37,018 nt of DNA from contig NZ_JADPKS010000106.1 of the NCBI RefSeq assembly GCF_023074175.1, forward strand, positions 1 through 37,018. Reading direction: 5' to 3'. This stretch comes from Bradyrhizobium sp. 139 (GTDB lineage: Bacteria; Pseudomonadota; Alphaproteobacteria; Rhizobiales; Xanthobacteraceae). The notes beneath the pieces are model-generated. The model was not told where the DNA came from. It made no database searches and worked only from the letters and a program-made list of their open reading frames with translations. A program made the translations under genes and the position numbers. Each line of letters starts with the position of its first letter. Position 1 is the first letter of the stretch. This document shows, piece after piece, positions 1 to 9,590 of the stretch.

Positions 1-99
1 TGATCGCAGGTGTCAGATTCAACGACGGCATCGAGGTCATCCACATGCCGGCAAACCACGCCGCCTGATCACCTCGTCACCCAAAATCCCGCATAGCTC
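1..99 (+). mobile_element. IS256-family 3' end remnant
   Basis: Bases 3-68 translate to the last 21 residues of an IS256-type transposase (a GVRFNDGIEVI motif, ending HAA and a stop). The same motif, GVTFNDGIEVI, ends the larger IS256 copy near 27.45 kb. After the stop, both copies share a stretch reading approximately CACC-CAAAAT-ATAGCTC, taken as the right terminal inverted repeat, which ends near base 99. The panB reading frame begins at once after it. The remainder of the element, if present, lies outside the window to the left. Confidence 0.75.
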
Positions 100-113
100 G
101 GCGGCGGATCACC

Positions 114-902
114 ATGACCACAGCTTACGACGCGATCACGGCGCGTATCGCTGACCCGGTCGTCGATATCATTCTCGTCGGAGACAGCGTTGGTAACGTC
201 TGCCTCGGATTCGGACATACGCTGCCGGTCAGCATGCAGATGATGAATCATCACCTTGAGGCAGTTGTGCGCACAAAGCCTCATGCGTTGCTCGTGGCCG
301 ATATGCCTTTTCTTAGCTTTCACCTCAGTCGAGAGGATACGATACGTAACGCTGGAGGCTTCCTGCAGCGTGGGGCCGATGCTGTAAAACTTGAGGGCGG
401 CGCCAAAAGGACCGAGATGGTGCGTGCGTTAATCGATTGCGAGATTCCCGTCATGGGCCATCTCGGCCTCACTCCGCAGAGCATTAATACCATGGGTGGG
501 TTCAAGGTCCAGGGCCGGAACGCCGATGGCGCCTTGCACTTGCTCGAAGATGCCCACCGTCTGCAGGAGGCCGGATGCTTCGCCATCGTGCTTGAGGGCA
601 TTCCAGCCGAGCTTGCGGCGCGGGTGACGGAATCTCTAACGATTCCGACCATTGGAATTGGCGCCGGCCCGGCCTGTTCGGGGCAGGTGCTGGTATTCCA
701 TGATGTAGTGGGCCTGACGGCAGGCCACCATCCCAAATTCGTTCGGGCATATGCAGACGGTTTTCGGCTGCTGCAGGACGCGCTTTCGCGCTGGGCTGCG
801 GAGGTTCGCGACGGTTCATTTCCGGGACCGGAAGAGTCCTATCGGCTTCCCGAGGGCCTCGGCGACATAATCGCGAAATGGACCCCCTCGAACCGGACGT
901 AA
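114..902 (+). CDS. panB: 3-methyl-2-oxobutanoate hydroxymethyltransferase (PanB), 5'-truncated by IS256
   Basis: PanB makes ketopantoate from 2-oxoisovalerate and methylene-THF, the first committed step of pantothenate synthesis, in the cytoplasm. The 262-residue product shows the family landmarks: TAYDAITARIADP at the start, VGDSVGN (metal/substrate loop), KLEGG, MGHLGLTPQS, GGFKVQGR, a catalytic-glutamate region in VLEGIPAELA, and IGIGAGPACSGQVLV. Normal proteins carry about 20-25 residues before TAYD. Here the frame is readable upstream of the ATG (ITMTTAYD) until it meets the IS256 end at about base 99, so the present ATG is an internal methionine and the native start and promoter are gone. 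The panC gene follows 8 bases later, so the pair was an operon. Enzyme activity is uncertain: most of the barrel is intact, but the first strand is shortened. Confidence 0.9.
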   Translation: MTTAYDAITARIADPVVDIILVGDSVGNVCLGFGHTLPVSMQMMNHHLEAVVRTKPHALLVADMPFLSFHLSREDTIRNAGGFLQRGADAVKLEGGAKRTEMVRALIDCEIPVMGHLGLTPQSINTMGGFKVQGRNADGALHLLEDAHRLQEAGCFAIVLEGIPAELAARVTESLTIPTIGIGAGPACSGQVLVFHDVVGLTAGHHPKFVRAYADGFRLLQDALSRWAAEVRDGSFPGPEESYRLPEGLGDIIAKWTPSNRT

Positions 903-910
903 AGCTCGAT

Positions 911-1771
911 ATGCAAATAATCAGGACAGTTACCGAGCTTCGCCACTCCCTCCTTGAAGCGCGTAAGGCCGAAAAATGGGTCGGATTCGTGCCGACAATG
1001 GGCTATCTACACGCCGGTCACCTGGCGCTCATTGGGGCGAGCCGAGCGCAATGTGACATCACCGTCGTCAGCATCTTCGTCAACTCCACTCAATTCGGTC
1101 CGAACGAGGATCTCAGCACGTATCCGCGCGATTTCCCCCGCGATGAGAAATTGTGCCAGGACAACGGGGTTGGGATCCTCTTCGCTCCAGACGTGAAAGA
1201 AATCTATCCGGCTCAATTTGAGACCTTCGTTGAGCCAGGCGAACTCGCAAAACCACTGTGTGGAACGTTCAGACCGGGGCATTTTCGCGGCGTCGCAACC
1301 GTCGTCTGCAAGTTGTTCAATATGGTGCAGCCGGACCTTGCGTTTTTCGGCCAAAAGGATTTTCAACAATGTGCAGTCGTTCGTCGCATGACCAATGATC
1401 TCAATCTTCCGGTCGAAATCGTTACCGTGCCCACCGTACGGGAGCCAGACGGGCTCGCAATGAGCAGCCGTAATCGGTCCCTGTGCCCAGAACAGCGTCA
1501 GCGAGCTCTTGGCATCAGCCGAGGCCTGTACGCGGCAATGGACCAGTTTCGCTCAGGAGAGCGCAACGCCGGCAGGCTGATGTCGATCGCAAAAGAGCAT
1601 TTGGCGACTGTTGATCGGCTGCAGTACCTCGAGTTGGTCGACGCAGACACTCTCAAGCCGGCCGAGAGTCCTTTGCGCCGCGCCGCGGTACTTTGCGTCG
1701 CCGCTTTCGTCGGCTCAACCCGGCTCATTGATAACGTGTTGTTGCCGTTGCCAGTGCCGCCACGAGATTGA
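911..1771 (+). CDS. panC: Pantoate-beta-alanine ligase (PanC)
   Basis: PanC condenses pantoate and beta-alanine with ATP to give pantothenate, the last step of the pathway begun by PanB. The 286-residue product matches the family length. FVPTMGYLHAGH (about residues 27-37) is the HIGH-type nucleotide-binding motif, followed by SIFVNSTQFGPNEDLSTYPR, the FFGQKDFQQ pantoate-binding segment, and the KMSKS-like AMSSRNRSL. The ATG at 911 is chosen because MQIIRTV aligns with usual PanC starts; an in-frame ATG at 878 would overlap panB by 25 bases and add 11 unlikely residues. No strong ribosome site is visible, so translation may be coupled to panB. With the panB promoter removed by IS256, expression would depend on outward transcription from the insertion. 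Confidence 0.93.
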   Translation: MQIIRTVTELRHSLLEARKAEKWVGFVPTMGYLHAGHLALIGASRAQCDITVVSIFVNSTQFGPNEDLSTYPRDFPRDEKLCQDNGVGILFAPDVKEIYPAQFETFVEPGELAKPLCGTFRPGHFRGVATVVCKLFNMVQPDLAFFGQKDFQQCAVVRRMTNDLNLPVEIVTVPTVREPDGLAMSSRNRSLCPEQRQRALGISRGLYAAMDQFRSGERNAGRLMSIAKEHLATVDRLQYLELVDADTLKPAESPLRRAAVLCVAAFVGSTRLIDNVLLPLPVPPRD

Positions 1772-2544
1772 AGCCCAATTTACGGCGTGCAGTGTTCTCG
1801 TTCACGAAAAGTGTTCGAGGAGCCTGGCGCGGACTGTTCGTGATCGGCAGACAAGGAGGCCACTCATTAGGAAGAGGCTCCTGGAATTAGGAGAGCAGTA
1901 CGATAGACAAATTGGCCGATCGTTCCACGCAACGAATGAAAGGAAGAGTTTCTTCTCACCTCTTCTTCCTCAACGCATCGTGCCAGAAGGAAGACTTTTG
2001 CAGGGCGCTTGGGGCCGCCAGTTGAGGCGTGGCTGCAATGGTCACGCGCCAAAAAGAATGGCCGTGCGAAGCTTCCGCACGGCCAAGTCAGGGAGGAAAC
2101 GCCCAAAGAGGGCTAAGGAGCATCGAGATGAGTAAGTCGCTCACACTCCGAAAACTCCAAGTTTGCGCGAACGTCGCCTGATCACGCAAACTAATCGCTC
2201 GAATACCCCTTTGTTAGCGCTTATTGGCAGCGATTTTTGCATATGCATTGCATGTTCTATACGTAAAAGACGCGTCGCCCGCAGCTATTGCGTGAATGGC
2301 CCGATACGAAATCAGTCTTCCTCCATAAATGAATTGTGTCCGGTTGATCGGAGGCAGCCGAACGCATCCATGCCGTCGAGCGGGCGTTGGTGCGCCAGTT
2401 CAGGATTTCGAAATCAATCCAGATTACTCAGCGGCTCGTCGTCAACCGAACGAAGCGGGTCACTCCAATCTCGTTCAACGTCGCACGTGCTTGTCGGGAC
2501 TGTGTCGATCAGCGCCGACCGTGCAAAATCATTTGAGGGGCGAG
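1772..2544 (+). other. Gene-poor spacer between panC and the MCP pseudogene
   Basis: No open frame here shows recognisable protein character. A strong ribosome site (AAGGAG) precedes an ATG at 2128 that opens only an 18-codon frame ending at 2181 (MSKSLTLRK...), which may be a leader peptide or a beheaded gene. A perfect hairpin lies just upstream at 2060-2084. An ORF spanning about 2329-2544 is an in-frame upstream extension of the chemoreceptor and lacks a start signal. Confidence 0.4.
2060..2084. terminator. Perfect 9-bp hairpin, terminator-like without T-tract
   Basis: GGCCGTGCG at 2060-2068 is exactly complementary to CGCACGGCC at 2076-2084, with a 7-base AAGCTTC loop. No run of T follows on either strand, so it may be a factor-dependent terminator or a transcript-stabilising stem downstream of panC. 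Confidence 0.35.
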
Positions 2545-4536
2545 ATGAGCAGCATTACTTCTAGCACGAGAGCGCGACCGGTGCGCCGCCGCCTTCGAAT
2601 GGGGCTCCGCGAGCAAATGGCACTGCTCGGAATTTCCGGTGTTCTTGTCACGGGTACAATCTGCGCCGCAGCTTGGCATTACGCGAGCCGAGTTTAGCGC
2701 GACTCCCACGCGAGCAGTGAGTTGAAGGCTTATGTCGTATCGTTGTCACAAAAACTTCTTGGAGTCTGGCCAAATCGCAAGCGACTTCGTCCGCAAGCCA
2801 ACCGAAGCGTCGGTCAAGAAGCACGCCGATCATCATGAGCATCAGCTGGCGAACCTAACTCGTATCGAGGCGCTGGTGGCCGAGCTGCCTGACGATGATC
2901 CGCTCAAAGAGGCGGCCTTCTTGCGGCCGGTCATCAATCTGTATGCAACCCGCTTTCAGAATGTAGTTTTGGCCCAGCGCAACCTGGGTTTCAGCGAGAA
3001 TGATGGATTCCACGGCAAATTGCGCCACGCTGTGCACGCGGCTGAGCAACGACTGGCTCAGCTGGGTCAGCCACGCCTCACGATCCTGATGCTCATGATG
3101 CGCCGCCACGAGAAGGATTTCATGCTGTGGCGAAGACAAATATGGAGATCAGCTGGCTGATCAGGAGACGGAATTCGAAACTGAGCTTGGTCAAACAATC
3201 CTGGCTAAAGAGGCCAAATCTCAGATCCTCGAACTCAACCGCGCTTACAAAGCGAGTTTCATATCGTTTATGGTGACACGCGAGACACTGATCGACCAAG
3301 CGAATGATCTCGGTCAGATCTACGACCGCATTCGCCCGGTAATATTGAAGATTATGGCTGCCGCGGATGCGCGTTCGGATGCTGTGGAAATCCGAGCGGA
3401 AGAAATTCGGAGGAAGATGGTCCGGGTCGTTGGCTTTGCAACATTGCTTGTAGGCCTGCTCTCCCTACTGTTTGGCCAACGCATTGCCAAAACTGTCGCT
3501 TCGATGGCCTCGGCCATGCGCCAGGTCGGGGAGGGGAGGTTCGACGTGGTTCTGCCCGGTCTTGGCCGAAAAGATGAGCTTGGCGAAAATGGCCGAAGCA
3601 GCCGAAATGTTCAAGCTGAGAGCGAGCGAGAAGGTCCAGGCTGAGCTCGAGGCCAAGGCCGAACAGGACCAGGCTGCTGCAGAGCGGCGCAAAGTAGATA
3701 TCGCGCGATTAGCCGGCGAATTCGAGGCTAGCGTAGGACAAGTGATCGAAACGGTCTCGGCAGCCTCGACTCAACTTGAAGCTTCCGCGCGAAGCCTTTC
3801 CCATTCGGCGGACCAGAGCCGCGCACTCTCTATCGAGGTCGCCGCCTCTTCGGAAGAAGCTTCCACCAATGTTCAGCACGCCGCGGCATCGACAAGCGCA
3901 ATGGCGACAACGGTCGCTGATCTCGGCCGTCGAGTCGAGGAAGCAGCCCACATGGCGGGTGAAGCGGTTCGCAAGACCGATCTTACCGATCAACGCATGG
4001 CTGCTCTAGCGGCCGCGGCGGAGCGGATCGGCAGCGTTATTGAGCTTATCGCTGCGGTCGCTCGGCAGACCAATCTGCTCGCGCTGAACGCGACGATCGA
4101 AGCCGCGCGTGCAGGCGATCGGGGCAGAGGCTTCGCGGTTGTGGCCCAGGAAGTGAAATCTCTCGCGGCACAAACCGCGCAGGCTACTGTAGAGATTGGC
4201 GAACAAATTGGCGGCATTCAGTTGGCGACGACTGAAGCTGTCGGAGCCATCGCTGAAACCGGCGTTATTATCGGTCGCATCTCGGATATTGCCATGGCCG
4301 TCGTCGCCTCGATCTGCGAGCAGAAGACGACGAGCAAGACTGTTGCTGTCAATCTGCAGGAAGCGGCGATCAAGACGACTCACGTGGCGGCGAACGCAGG
4401 TGAGGTAACGCACCGTGCGAAGGAAACCGGAGGGGCGTCGATGCACGTGCTCAGGTCTGCCGAGCTGCTGTCCCAGGAAAGTGTGCGGCTGAAGCGCGAA
4501 CTCGGTGATTTCCTGGAGCGGGTTCAAACGGCTTAA
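2545..4536 (+). pseudogene. Methyl-accepting chemotaxis protein, decayed
   Basis: Four consecutive reading frames assemble one chemoreceptor. They hold an N-terminal membrane segment (GISGVLVTGTICAAAW), a helical periplasmic sensor region, a second membrane segment (VVGFATLLVGLLSLLFG), HAMP, and the cytoplasmic signalling domain with the conserved hairpin tip ARQTNLLALNATIEAARAG-GRGFAVVAQEV at about 4060-4150. Start ATG 2545 follows GAGGGGCGAG. Lesions seen: CAG to TAG at 2695-2697; an extra base near 2760 (CTTCTTGGAGTC); a two-base loss near 3128; an extra A in the AAAA run near 3588. Each repairs the frame exactly when corrected. The longest surviving frame (from about 3591 to 4536) could still encode a soluble signalling domain, but it has no evident start signal. 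The native role would be taxis towards an unknown ligand. Confidence 0.88.
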
Positions 4537-5551
4537 CTGTGCATATCAGCACCGTTAGCTCGTCGAGCTAAGTTTTCCGTTGCGTTCGACCCTGCCGGTT
4601 CATGGGGAGATCGGACCGCCTCGCTACAGAGCTACATCCCAACTTGCTTGCTAGCGCTTCAGCAGTTCATGTCCTCTGGACTTGTGAAGAGTGCCTTCAA
4701 AAGGGGATGAGTTTGAGATTTCGTGACTCCCTTCAGATTTGCGTTGGTGCCAAGCTGCCAGGGTACTGGGTGTGGCTGGCTGCAAGATGTTCGCGCACCA
4801 GCCTGACGTTAAGCCCGGTCCTCGTCGTCAGCGAGCAGCTCGTCATTAGGGTCTTTCGCTGAGCTGCGGCTCCCCGTGTGACTCGGTTAGGGCCTGTGTC
4901 GATCCTGGTAACCAGCTCGCGTTCTTGGCCGGCCTTGCTCGGAGGACGTTCTCGCACGTTGAATGATTGTAGAATATGGACGACAAGAGCCGGCCTACCG
5001 AAATAGGAATGAGTTGAGGGAGGATGCGCGCGCCAGTAGCGCTTACATGCAATTAAGCCGTCTCCGCCGAGGTATTCCCATTCGGCAACAAACGCCTATG
5101 TGCGTTTCCTAGCGCGACGAAAAAGAGGCCGTTCTTGACTCGCGCTGTTGCGGTTTGTCTGATCTCATCGGCGATAGTCGTTGTGCTTCACATTAGAACG
5201 TTGATGATCCGGAAAGGTGAGGGCGGTTTTCATAAGTCTGCGCGCCGAACGAGCGTCCCGTCGGCATTTGATTCATTTCGAATCCAGCGACCGATATCCT
5301 GTTGCCGGATACGGTAATGTTTATTCATAGAAGTTAACGAGTTCTGCTCGGCGGGAAATCGGTTGCGCCCAACCGAGAACTTCTCGGGTTCGCTTGGAGC
5401 AGGAGAAATGAACATCAGTCGCCTTCAGCAGTTGTGAACAGGGCGTCATCTGAGCGTCAATGTGAGGGCATAACTGATGAGGCCGCGGTGCTGCAGCTTT
5501 CCTACCCATGCTACCGCTCCGCTACTGGTAAAGGTTGAAGGAGGTTGTGAC
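4537..5551. other. Gene-poor region, nothing recognised
   Basis: About 1 kb with only short frames on both strands, none longer than about 86 codons and none with family-like motifs. The stretch just before 5552 holds the ribosome site of the acetyltransferase gene. No repeats, RNA genes or clear promoter were seen. Confidence 0.4.
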
Positions 5552-6124
5552 ATGGTGACCACGCGTGAAGTATCCTTGGATGATACCGAAACGGTGACCC
5601 AAATGGTTGGAGCCATGCTTGCGGAGCTTGGGGCCGGCGACGTGCAAGGCTGCCTGGAGACCCAGCTCGTTGCCAACCTCCTTGCCATGAAGGAGCGTAT
5701 CTCAGGCTTTCTAGCTTTCATAGAAGAATGCCCTGTCGGCATCATCATGTTGTCGGAAAGCGCCTCGCTTTTTGCGCGTGGTACCTACGGCATCATCACT
5801 GAACTGTACGTTGTACCGGATCAACGATCGTCTGGGGTCGCGATGGGCCTTATTGAGGCTGCCGTGAGCCTCGGGACGGTAAAGGGCTGGGGCCAGCTTG
5901 AAGTGGGGGCGCCGAAGCAGCCTGTATGGAGCCGGAGCCCCAACTCGGCTTTGTACCTGAAGGCTGGTTTTGCAGAGATTGGCCCACGGCTCAAATTGCA
6001 GTTGCACGGTCAAGCCAGCTCTCGAGCCCAAAGTAACTCTGTGAGTCGATCACGGTTGAATTCTCGGCAGCGACGCGCATTGCGCCGCTACGTCGCGGAT
6101 TCATCCGCTGCAAGAATTGCTTGA
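5552..6124 (+). CDS. GNAT-family N-acetyltransferase
   Basis: A 190-residue protein of the GCN5-related acetyltransferase fold, which moves an acetyl group from acetyl-CoA to an amine; the substrate cannot be told. The acetyl-CoA signature is visible as ITELYVVPDQRSSGVAMGLI (motif A, an R-x-x-G-x-A variant), preceded by the strand GIIMLSESASLF and followed by the typical SALYLKAGFAEIGPRL. The last about 30 residues (rich in Ser and Arg) lie beyond the domain and may be read-through into unrelated DNA. ATG 5552 is chosen because AGGAGG sits 7-12 bases upstream and the domain begins directly; an upstream in-frame start at 5477 is less likely. It stands alone, with no operon partner. Confidence 0.8.
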   Translation: MVTTREVSLDDTETVTQMVGAMLAELGAGDVQGCLETQLVANLLAMKERISGFLAFIEECPVGIIMLSESASLFARGTYGIITELYVVPDQRSSGVAMGLIEAAVSLGTVKGWGQLEVGAPKQPVWSRSPNSALYLKAGFAEIGPRLKLQLHGQASSRAQSNSVSRSRLNSRQRRALRRYVADSSAARIA

Positions 6125-7628
6125 TGGTCGATTTGCGAGGACCTGGTTAAACGCCCCGACGAAGTTTTTGTGGCGGCACAGAATCCGGCTAACGGGCTAT
6201 AATCACCTGCGCAGCAGTGTACAGCTAGCAGTCGCTTACGACGATTGCGCCATTCTCTTCTTGCCCGGTTCAATGGAGGGAAAACCTGCGGGCGCGCGGG
6301 GCGAACATCCGGCAAGGGCCAAGCGCTCGCCGGTGTTTTGGCGGGCTGGCTCACATCGACGCGCCCGTCGAGCTTGTGCCAGTCGACATTTTTGCAAGAG
6401 AATGCGGCGGCGTTGTAGCTCGGTAGAACAGTGCTAGCCTCGCGGGCCGAAGATAATTGCAGTTCAATCAAAGTTGGTTCCGAAACTTGCTAAGCTGGGC
6501 ATCGTCCCGCGCGAGCATTCTCATCACCGCGAGGGGAAACAGCCGACGAGAATTGCTCTCAGGAAGATGGAGGACGTGGCTCAGATTTCCGAACTTTTAG
6601 CGCTCGCCGCTTCATAGTCGCTGTCAACTTTTTGGTCTTTGACCTTGCGGGCATTTTGAAGGCTGACTGATCGGACAGTCCAATTGACCCTCGCCCCTTT
6701 GCGCTTTTCATCAACATCTCCACTTGTGGGGGACTGAATTGTAAAACATCAGAACGCGGGATCACTTTAGCGAGCGGAGCTGATCATGCCTGGAGCCGCC
6801 GCTACGGTCTGGGGAGCTAAGTTGACGGAAAGCGAACCGTCTATTCGAAGATATCTCTCTAGCAGTTTGGGGACGTCGTGACGAACGATGGATCAACCTT
6901 CATCAGTTTTACAACCACGTTGACCGGAACACCCTGATGCCTGTCCCAGCCTGCCAGCGCCATCAAGATCGTAAATTCGGCCGAGGAGGGCCAAGCTCGT
7001 TGGCACGAAAATGCCGAATTTCCCCTGGACTCCTACGCGAATTGGCGGACCACTTCGTGACTCACGGCAAGCCACGGTCCCTTATGTTGTCAGACCGCGC
7101 GCATGCGCCGCCATCGAATACCAGTACTCCGCCTAAAGGTTATCTTGCCCGGCCCGGCGATCTACCAAGTGCCGACCACGGGCTCGACAAGTCGCAGTTG
7201 CAGCGCCTCAGCCCGCTGCTGCCCCAACGACGCAGAGGGGCCACCAGTCGGGGACGGCTTCCGCTTCTGACACCAGTCCCGTTTGGCTCAAATGTCTCAC
7301 AGCTTCCCACAATCGCTGTGGTGGAATCCGTCAAAAACGATCAGTTTGTCGATAAATCTGAGCCCCGGTCAAGGTTCTTGAGACGCAAGAGGTCGCCTAT
7401 TCATCACTGCTCCGCGGCCCGTTTAATGGTTCGAGCGCCAAGACATCATCTGAGTGCAGCAAGCCCTCCCCTCAAAGACAGGAGTCAAGAAAAACACCAC
7501 AGAGGGGCGAAAAAAGGGATACCGAGCACCGACCAAAATGCTTTTGTATCTCTCGCATGTAATCCATCCGAATCCGAAAACACTGGATACGGTGCTATCA
7601 TCCTCGTCGAGGGTGAAGGGAAGTCCCG
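6125..7628. other. Gene-poor region with probable transposase relics
   Basis: No intact gene was identified. A plus-strand frame around 7025-7110 reads LRELADHFVTHGKPRSLMLSD, which resembles the IS3-type pattern LADLF-RG-P-IRSDNG before the second catalytic Asp but then diverges. Around 7180-7250 the same frame reads LDKSQLQRLSPLLPQRRRG, reminiscent of IS5-type N-termini (LT-x-x-Q-W-x-x-L-x-PLLP). Both are short and damaged, so they are weak calls. A 68-codon basic minus-strand ORF at 6559-6765 is not recognised. Confidence 0.35.
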
Positions 7629-7829
7629 ATGTTGGACGCTGCTACCACCGCACTTTTGCGGGCAATCCTTGAGGAGGTCTGTGAAGCAGTTTCTCCGAGC
7701 GATAGCGGCGTTCGCGCACATGTCGCCGCGAAGCTTCTTGAAGCTGCTAGCAACGGTGAGCGGACACCCGAGCGTCTCAAAAATGTAGGCATCGATGCAC
7801 TTCGCCAAGCGCCAAGCATGTGGCGGTAA
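7629..7829 (+). CDS. Small conserved rhizobial protein of unknown function (66 aa)
   Basis: The product (MLDAATTALLRAILEEV..., ending SMWR) matches a pattern I recall among small uncharacterised Bradyrhizobium proteins: ATTALLRAVL-EVC, then H/R-VA-K-LEAA, then L-x-x-AL. It is predicted helical, soluble and without metal-binding motifs. GGGAAG lies just before the ATG. It stands alone on the plus strand, tail to tail with the nuclease gene. Function is unknown. Confidence 0.7.
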   Translation: MLDAATTALLRAILEEVCEAVSPSDSGVRAHVAAKLLEAASNGERTPERLKNVGIDALRQAPSMWR

Positions 7830-7921
7830 GCTGCAAACGATTTTGTCCGTCAGGTGAATTTAGATTCTGGTGAGCTATCCGGCTGGGGTCGCGCCCATGG
7901 CCGAGCTCAAGCGGGATATCA

Positions 7922-8725
7922 TCATATTGGCGTGGGTTGGCTATTCCGAGCCAAATGACCCTGACGTTTACCGGCAATCCAGCAACGGCGCTCGTAGAGG
8001 CGAAGCCGCAGAAAATGGGCTAAGTGCCAGATGATTCGCCTACGGCCCTCCGAGCGCGCATCGTCGAGAATCGCTTTCAGGCGCGCTGCTCCCTTTGCCA
8101 ACTCGGCATCCAGATCCGCTTTTATGGCTCCAGCATAATCGTTGTTGAGGTCCACGGGATGGCCCGCGTCATTGTGGTCAGGTGTTCCTGGGGGCAGGAG
8201 CTGGTAAGCGTTTATTCCGAGAGTGTGGGTTTCGTTGGCCCAAGCGGCGATGCGTGCCTCGTCGAATGGCGGCGCTTCTACGGCCGGCAGCGGGTTGGTA
8301 TCGAACGCATCCGCGTAACTGCCCCATGAATATGCCTGCAGATCGACCAGCGAGTCGTTCCACATGCTGTGCAATGTTGATGCCCGTGTGTATGCCGTGC
8401 CATCGGAGCGCTTCGCATGCAAGACGACGTGCAGCTTATTGCCCCCCTGATCATTATTGATGCACGGCTCGATATCCACGAAGTGCCACCGATGGGTATT
8501 CTTTCCGTCCAGCGTGAATTTGTAGTCATCGGCCCAACTTGAGATCGCGGCCAGAGAGGCGTCCCCGATCAAATCCTTGAGCTTGGCTCGTGCGGCAGGA
8601 CTCAAACGCCGTTGGGCCAATTCTGCGATAACCGAATGACCGAGTTGACCCCAGGCGAGCGCGGACGAAGTGCTGGCGACGAAGGTTGCCGTATAGATCG
8701 GGAGTATAAGTCTGAGCGGTGTCAC
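7922..8725 (-). CDS. S1/P1-type nuclease, internally deleted and probably inactive
   Basis: S1/P1 nucleases are exported zinc enzymes that cut single-stranded DNA and RNA. The GTG at 8725 is preferred over ATG 8776: it follows CAGGAAAC and directly opens a signal peptide (TPLRLILPIYTATFVASTSSALA) whose cleavage would expose AWGQLGHSVIAELA, the N-terminal Trp and first His zinc ligands. SSWADDYKF and HRWHFVDIEP follow as in the family. The next block, which normally carries the H-x-x-x-D...HQPLH zinc-ligand helix, is missing: the sequence jumps from IEPCINN to DQGGNKLHVV and TLHSMWNDSLV. This implies an in-frame loss of some 40-60 codons. The C-terminal about 35 residues (Arg-rich) look like frame-shifted or foreign tail. 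Hence a degraded relative, though the frame remains open. Confidence 0.75.
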   Translation of the reverse strand: MTPLRLILPIYTATFVASTSSALAWGQLGHSVIAELAQRRLSPAARAKLKDLIGDASLAAISSWADDYKFTLDGKNTHRWHFVDIEPCINNDQGGNKLHVVLHAKRSDGTAYTRASTLHSMWNDSLVDLQAYSWGSYADAFDTNPLPAVEAPPFDEARIAAWANETHTLGINAYQLLPPGTPDHNDAGHPVDLNNDYAGAIKADLDAELAKGAARLKAILDDARSEGRRRIIWHLAHFLRLRLYERRCWIAGKRQGHLARNSQPTPI

Positions 8726-8776
8726 TATGTTTCCTGGGGATTGATGAAGTGCGCCAAGTAGTTCCTGCTCGCTCAT

Positions 8777-9236
8777 TGAACTAGGGCACGTTGACCAGCG
8801 GAATGGGCGCAGTGGGGCGCGGCACTAAGCCAGAATGGTGCTGACCGCGAGCCGCCAACATGATTACAAAGGCGACAAGAAGAATAAAGAGCCCCCGCAT
8901 TCGACAAGTTTAATCAACAAGCTGTATCGCAATTGTGAAACGCTCACATCCAATTTTGACAGCGGAGGCGAAGAGTAGCGGCGAAACTGGAACGGAATGA
9001 AGGCCACGGAACTGGTTCGCCAAATCCCATAATCGATGTCCCTTTCGTCTTGCTGCAAAACGGCGAGCATTGGCCCAGCAGCGACGAAAACATGCGCACT
9101 CCCTACTATAAGGGGAGGAATTGTGCAGCAGATTCGAGCAAAAATGCTGATCAAATAGAGGAAGGCAGCGGCGGCTGCTTCGTCCTGGCACAATCGAGGA
9201 CGTTTCATGCGCAATCATGATCTTGTTTCGGACAGC
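8777..9236. other. Gene-poor stretch, no confident gene
   Basis: Two overlapping minus-strand frames (8864-9214 and 8910-9218) cover this stretch; neither shows a known motif and they cannot both be real. A plus-strand 32-codon frame at 9207-9305 would encode a short single-membrane-pass peptide (LLALTAAGITLLCSSLLAFVLI) behind a GAGG site. It is noted but not called, because it overlaps the minus-strand hypothetical gene. Confidence 0.3.
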
Positions 9237-9590
9237 CTATTGGCCCTGACCGCTGCCGGCATCACGCTTCTCTGCTCCAGCTTGCTCGCGTTTGTCTTGA
9301 TTTAAGAAGCGGGAGGGCTTTTCTCCATCGTAGCCGCGGAAGCCGCAGAGTTGTGCTCTGTCGACCACATTCGTTTCGCCAGAAGCGACAAGCTGCGCCG
9401 TCTGTGGCGGAAAGGATGGCCTGATCGGGCACTGCTCCCGGCGGACAGTGCTGCAGTCCAAGAAGCGCCTGAACGTTTCCGACACAACGAAACCGCCTCT
9501 CGTCATTTCCATTTGAAGCAGGGCCATGTTCAGCACTTCGAAGACGTTAGCAACATCGTCTGGAGCCGGAAAGGCTGTTAGGTCGATCAT
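9237..9590 (-). CDS. Hypothetical protein (117 aa), doubtful
   Basis: An open minus-strand frame with mostly G/C third positions, beginning MIDLTAFPAPDDVANVFEVL. No family is recognised. The N-terminal half looks like a normal amphipathic helix (VFEVLNMALLQMEM). The C-terminal half is Arg, Lys, Gln and Gly rich. Its first codon overlaps the start of the DUF6894 gene on the other strand, which is unusual for divergent genes; a later ATG at 9527 would relieve that. It may be a shadow frame. Confidence 0.3.
   Translation of the reverse strand: MIDLTAFPAPDDVANVFEVLNMALLQMEMTRGGFVVSETFRRFLDCSTVRREQCPIRPSFPPQTAQLVASGETNVVDRAQLCGFRGYDGEKPSRFLNQDKREQAGAEKRDAGSGQGQ

Noticed and set aside
6413..6440. 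A tRNA-like D-arm (TGTAGCTCGGTAGAAC)
   Set aside because: No matching acceptor, anticodon or T-arm can be folded around it.
6937..7788. A 283-codon plus-strand open frame
   Set aside because: It overlaps the better-supported 66-residue gene in another frame, has shadow-like Arg/Ser/Pro composition and only short transposase-like patches.
9207..9305. A 32-codon plus-strand membrane peptide
   Set aside because: A plausible hydrophobic segment and ribosome site, but too short to support and it overlaps an opposing frame.
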